A stretch of DNA of 45,154 bases from Phaeoceros laevis (Eukaryota; Anthocerotophyta; Anthocerotopsida; Notothyladales), in the NCBI GenBank assembly GCA_049999765.1, contig JBNGIQ010009386.1:99866-145019 (forward strand), in the 5' to 3' direction. Every line of letters starts with the position of its first letter. The stretch's first letter is position 1. Positions 42,761 to 45,154 of this stretch are shown here, piece after piece. Under the pieces are notes generated by a model that worked only from the letters and a program-made list of their open reading frames with translations, was not told where the DNA came from and did no database searches. The position numbers and the translations under genes were made by a program.

Positions 42761-44320
42761 AGGCTAAATAACTTCTACAAGCCTGACTGGGTGGATGGGC
42801 AGCTGACTGTGTTGGAGAGGCGGTCTGCTCAGCCTCATCCAACCCCTTGTTGCACCATAATGCTGGCGCTCCGATGGTGGTAGAGGCCATGTGTCATTGG
42901 GTACGCAACTGGTCAGACGGTCAACCAACTGTGTGCGAATGGGCATGGGCGGTTAAGTCGAGCAGTTGACGCTTTGAGTGTCTTAGCGAACACAAAATGT
43001 TGTGTGTCCACTTCCATCCTGTACAAAGTCATCCGGGATGTGGGGCTGGGAAAAATCTGGAGTTGGGGCGACGACTGGATGATCTCACTGTCAAGCTTGG
43101 TTTCGGATCCAATGCTTTTTTGGGAAACCATCTCTTGCGCATGTATGGTCACATGTGGAGTCTAGCATGTGGTTTTCCATAATCTCTGCACAGACTGCAC
43201 ACGGAAAACCTGGTGAGGCCATTTAGCTGTACAGTGACATGCGCAGCTCAGGTTTGGAGCCAAATAGTAGTCACATCTTTGTCGCTGCCCTCCAAGCTTG
43301 TGCAAGAGCGGAAGATGTGGAATCTGGCAGGAAGGTGCACGCTGATGTGTTGGAGAGTGGCATTCAGCACGACTCTTTTGGTTGCAGCTGCCTGGTGGAC
43401 ATGTATGCAAAATCTGGGGAAGTGAAGATGCACGCAGGAATTTTGAAAATATGGCCACAAGGAATGTAGTGACATGGAATGCCATGATAAAGGGGTATGC
43501 TGAGCACGGGCTCGGTCCTCAGGCCCTTACATTGTATGCAAGTATGGAGCAGGAAGGCCTGATTTTAGCAGACGGTGTTACGTATGCTTTCCTCCTGAAA
43601 GCTTGTGCAAGTGCTGGTGCTGTACAAGAGGGCAGGCAGCTGCATTCAGAGATCGTGGAACGAGGACTACTTGAAGGTGACGTTGTACTGGGCATCTGTC
43701 TCGAAAATATGTAAGCAAAATGTGGCAAGTTGGAAGGTGCACGCATGGTGTTGGACAGTCTGCCCACAAGGGATGCGGTGACATGGACTGCCATGATAAA
43801 TGGATATGCTGAGCAGTCCCCAGGCGCTCGAGATGTATGCAAGGATGGAGCAGGAAGGCCTGCTTTTAGCAAACAGTGTTACGTCTGTTTGCCTCCTCCA
43901 GGCTTGTACAAGTGCTGCTGCTCTACAACAGGGCAGGCAGCTGCATTCAGGGATCGTTGACAGAGGACTACTCGAAGGTGACGTAGTACTGGGCGCTTGT
44001 CTCGTACATGTGTGTGCAAAATGTGGCCAGTTGGAAGATGCACGCAAAGTGTTTGACAGTCTGTCCACAAGGGTTGCGGTAACATGGAATGCCCTGATAA
44101 GTGCATATGGTACAAATAATGAAGGCCAGAAGGCCACAGCCTGTTTTGAAGAGATGATACTGGCTGGTGTTCAGCCCGATGACACCACATTTACGTGCCT
44201 TCTTGTAGCATGCAGTCATGAGGGGCTGGTCTGTAAGGGTCCACAGTATTTTGATGCCAAAGTGAACCAACATGGCCTCAACCCAACAAGTGAGCACTCT
44301 TCTTGGGCCCAAGAAAAGGG
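42700..44320 (+). pseudogene. PPR (PLS-class) pseudogene, heavily frame-broken, lacking E/DYW end
   Basis: Order of readable pieces: decayed N-terminus related to 44880-45154; GSNAFLGNHLLRMYG (about 43110); SSGLEPNSSHIFVAALQACA, RKVHADVLESGIQHDSFGCS and CLVDMYAKSG (43250-43420); NVVTWNAMIKGYAEHGLGPQ to LEGDVVLGICLENM, then TAA where TAT is expected (43711); LPTRDAVTWTAMINGYAEQ; frameshift near 43815; RQLHSGIVDRGLLEGDVVLG to FTCLLVACSHEGLV (44230). At least three frameshifts and one stop. The similarity ends after QHGLNPTSEHS (about 44300), where the E and DYW domains should begin, so the gene is also truncated 3'. Close in sequence to the PPR gene at 1-1053. Confidence 0.85.
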
Positions 44321-44544
44321 GGGGTTTTGCCACATCCCTTTTTTGCCACACTTGTGGCAAATACTGCAGTTTGTCCTACCCCTTGCCACACGGTAACCGG
44401 CCGGGGTTTTTGGAATGTGGCACCGCTTCTGTTAATGTGTTTTTACTGGAAGCCGAGCAGTGGGGAAATCAAGAGCGACAGCAGCGACGGAGGTTACCGT
44501 TCTTGCTCCAGCTCCAATGGCGCGCACCACTAACGCGATGCAGC

Positions 44545-44880
44545 ATCAATAGTCTTGGATGCCAAACAGCTGAAAAACGTGGGCTGGACTGCTACTGCTG
44601 AAAAACCCTGCAATGCTCCACCTACAATTTGGCACCACAAACGGGATGCAACATCAGCGGTTTTGGACGCCAGCAGCTGGGAGGCAGGCCCACACCCTGG
44701 AGCTGGAGCGGAGGTTAAATGTGCCTCCGAGGCAATGGATTTACGCAAGCTGCACATTTGAGCCGTGCAGTGGCTTAGCAGCCAAGCTACGCATACCGGA
44801 CAATTGCAGTGCTGGAGAACGACAAGAGTTGTTGTGGAGGCAGTATTTCGTGGACTCCATATTGTGGTGGGACTGCAGGA
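44545..44880 (+). repeat. copy R3 of the repeat preceding PPR units
   Basis: Same order of blocks as R2 (acgggatgcaacatcagcgg, cccacaccctggagctgg, gcagccaagctacgcatacc). It forms the immediate 5' flank of the last PPR gene. Confidence 0.8.
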
Positions 44881-45154
44881 TGAACAAGAAGAGCGCGCGT
44901 GCTCCCGACTTCAGGCACAAGGAATCCAAGGAGCCCATATGGCTGAACAACTTCTACAAGCCTGACTGGGTGGATGCGGAGCTGGTTGCCTTGGACAAGC
45001 AGGTCGGACGGTCTGCTCAGCCTACATCCAACCCCTTGTTGCATCATAATGCTGCTGCTGCGACGGTGCCAGAGTGCCAAGGGTACGGAACGGCTCAGGC
45101 TGTAATCGAACAACTTTGTGAGAATGGGCAGCTAAGTCCAGCAGTGGACGCTTT
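44880..45154 (+). CDS. N-terminal part of a further PPR-type gene (continues beyond window)
   Basis: ATG 44880 opens a frame to the window end: MNKKSARAPDFRHKESKEPI, WLNNFYKPDWVDAELVALDK, LLHHNAAAATVPECQGYGTA, VIEQLCENGQLSPAVDA. The decayed equivalent of this stretch at 42715-42985 leads directly into PPR repeats, and the final 'LCENGQLSPAVDAL' style is typical of the region just before the first repeat in PLS-class PPR proteins. No stop within the 91 codons present. An organelle-targeting presequence is not obvious from ATG 44880, so the true start may lie elsewhere. Confidence 0.6.
   Translation, partial: MNKKSARAPDFRHKESKEPIWLNNFYKPDWVDAELVALDKQVGRSAQPTSNPLLHHNAAAATVPECQGYGTAQAVIEQLCENGQLSPAVDA

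Overview
The window is nuclear DNA from a land plant. The recognisable genes are PPR/DYW organelle RNA-editing proteins, an alpha-expansin, an ABCG half-transporter, a malectin-like receptor domain, a DUF247 relic, a RING-H2 relic, a VOC/glyoxalase-fold protein and 20S proteasome subunit beta-3. Every gene that could be spliced by hand has very short introns (about 65-170 bp, GT-AG). PPR copies are abundant and decayed. Together this fits a lycophyte such as Selaginella; that is an inference from gene structure, not a database match. A 10-base N run at 3951-3960 marks an assembly gap.

Layout. 1-1053 (+): C-terminal part of a PPR-E/DYW gene with a decayed deaminase domain. 1441-1568 (+): lone Raf-like kinase exon. 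3557-4626 (-): C-terminal exons of a protein-kinase gene, abutting on its 5' side a decayed gag-protease retroelement fragment on the same strand (about 4800-6178). 7140-8773 (+): TATA box and a two-exon alpha-expansin with an unusual lysine-rich N-terminal domain. 9926-10396 (-): RING-H2 pseudogene. 10735-12250 (-): DUF247-like pseudogene with an internal duplication. 12259-17912: two tandem, diverged copies of a segment that carries an unrecognised protein family; one copy has an intact ORF of about 326 aa. 18848-19457 (-): malectin-like domain with one frameshift. 21963-22944 (-): 3' exons of an unrecognised gene with cysteine/histidine clusters; its tail recurs as a relic at about 17170-17310.

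23.0-34.0 kb is AT-rich and repeat-rich. It holds tRNA-derived SINE-like copies, fold-back hairpins and tandem repeats. Inside it, on the minus strand at 30426-31324, is a five-exon gene for a 128-aa protein with a signal peptide that I do not recognise. Its splice phases are fully consistent (all four introns phase 1), and single-frame ORF scanning misses it.

33932-34567 (-): two-exon VOC protein. 36496-40069 (+): 11-exon ABCG half-transporter (819 aa) whose nucleotide-binding domain keeps Walker A and B but has lost the signature and switch-histidine motifs. 41111-42348 (-): complete seven-exon proteasome beta-3 gene (204 aa). 42430-45154 (+): tandem PPR units, first a heavily broken PPR pseudogene, then the 5' end of another PPR gene running off the window.

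The genes do not form an operon or pathway. The region mixes a few conserved housekeeping or cell-wall genes with tandem lineage-specific duplicates and many relics.
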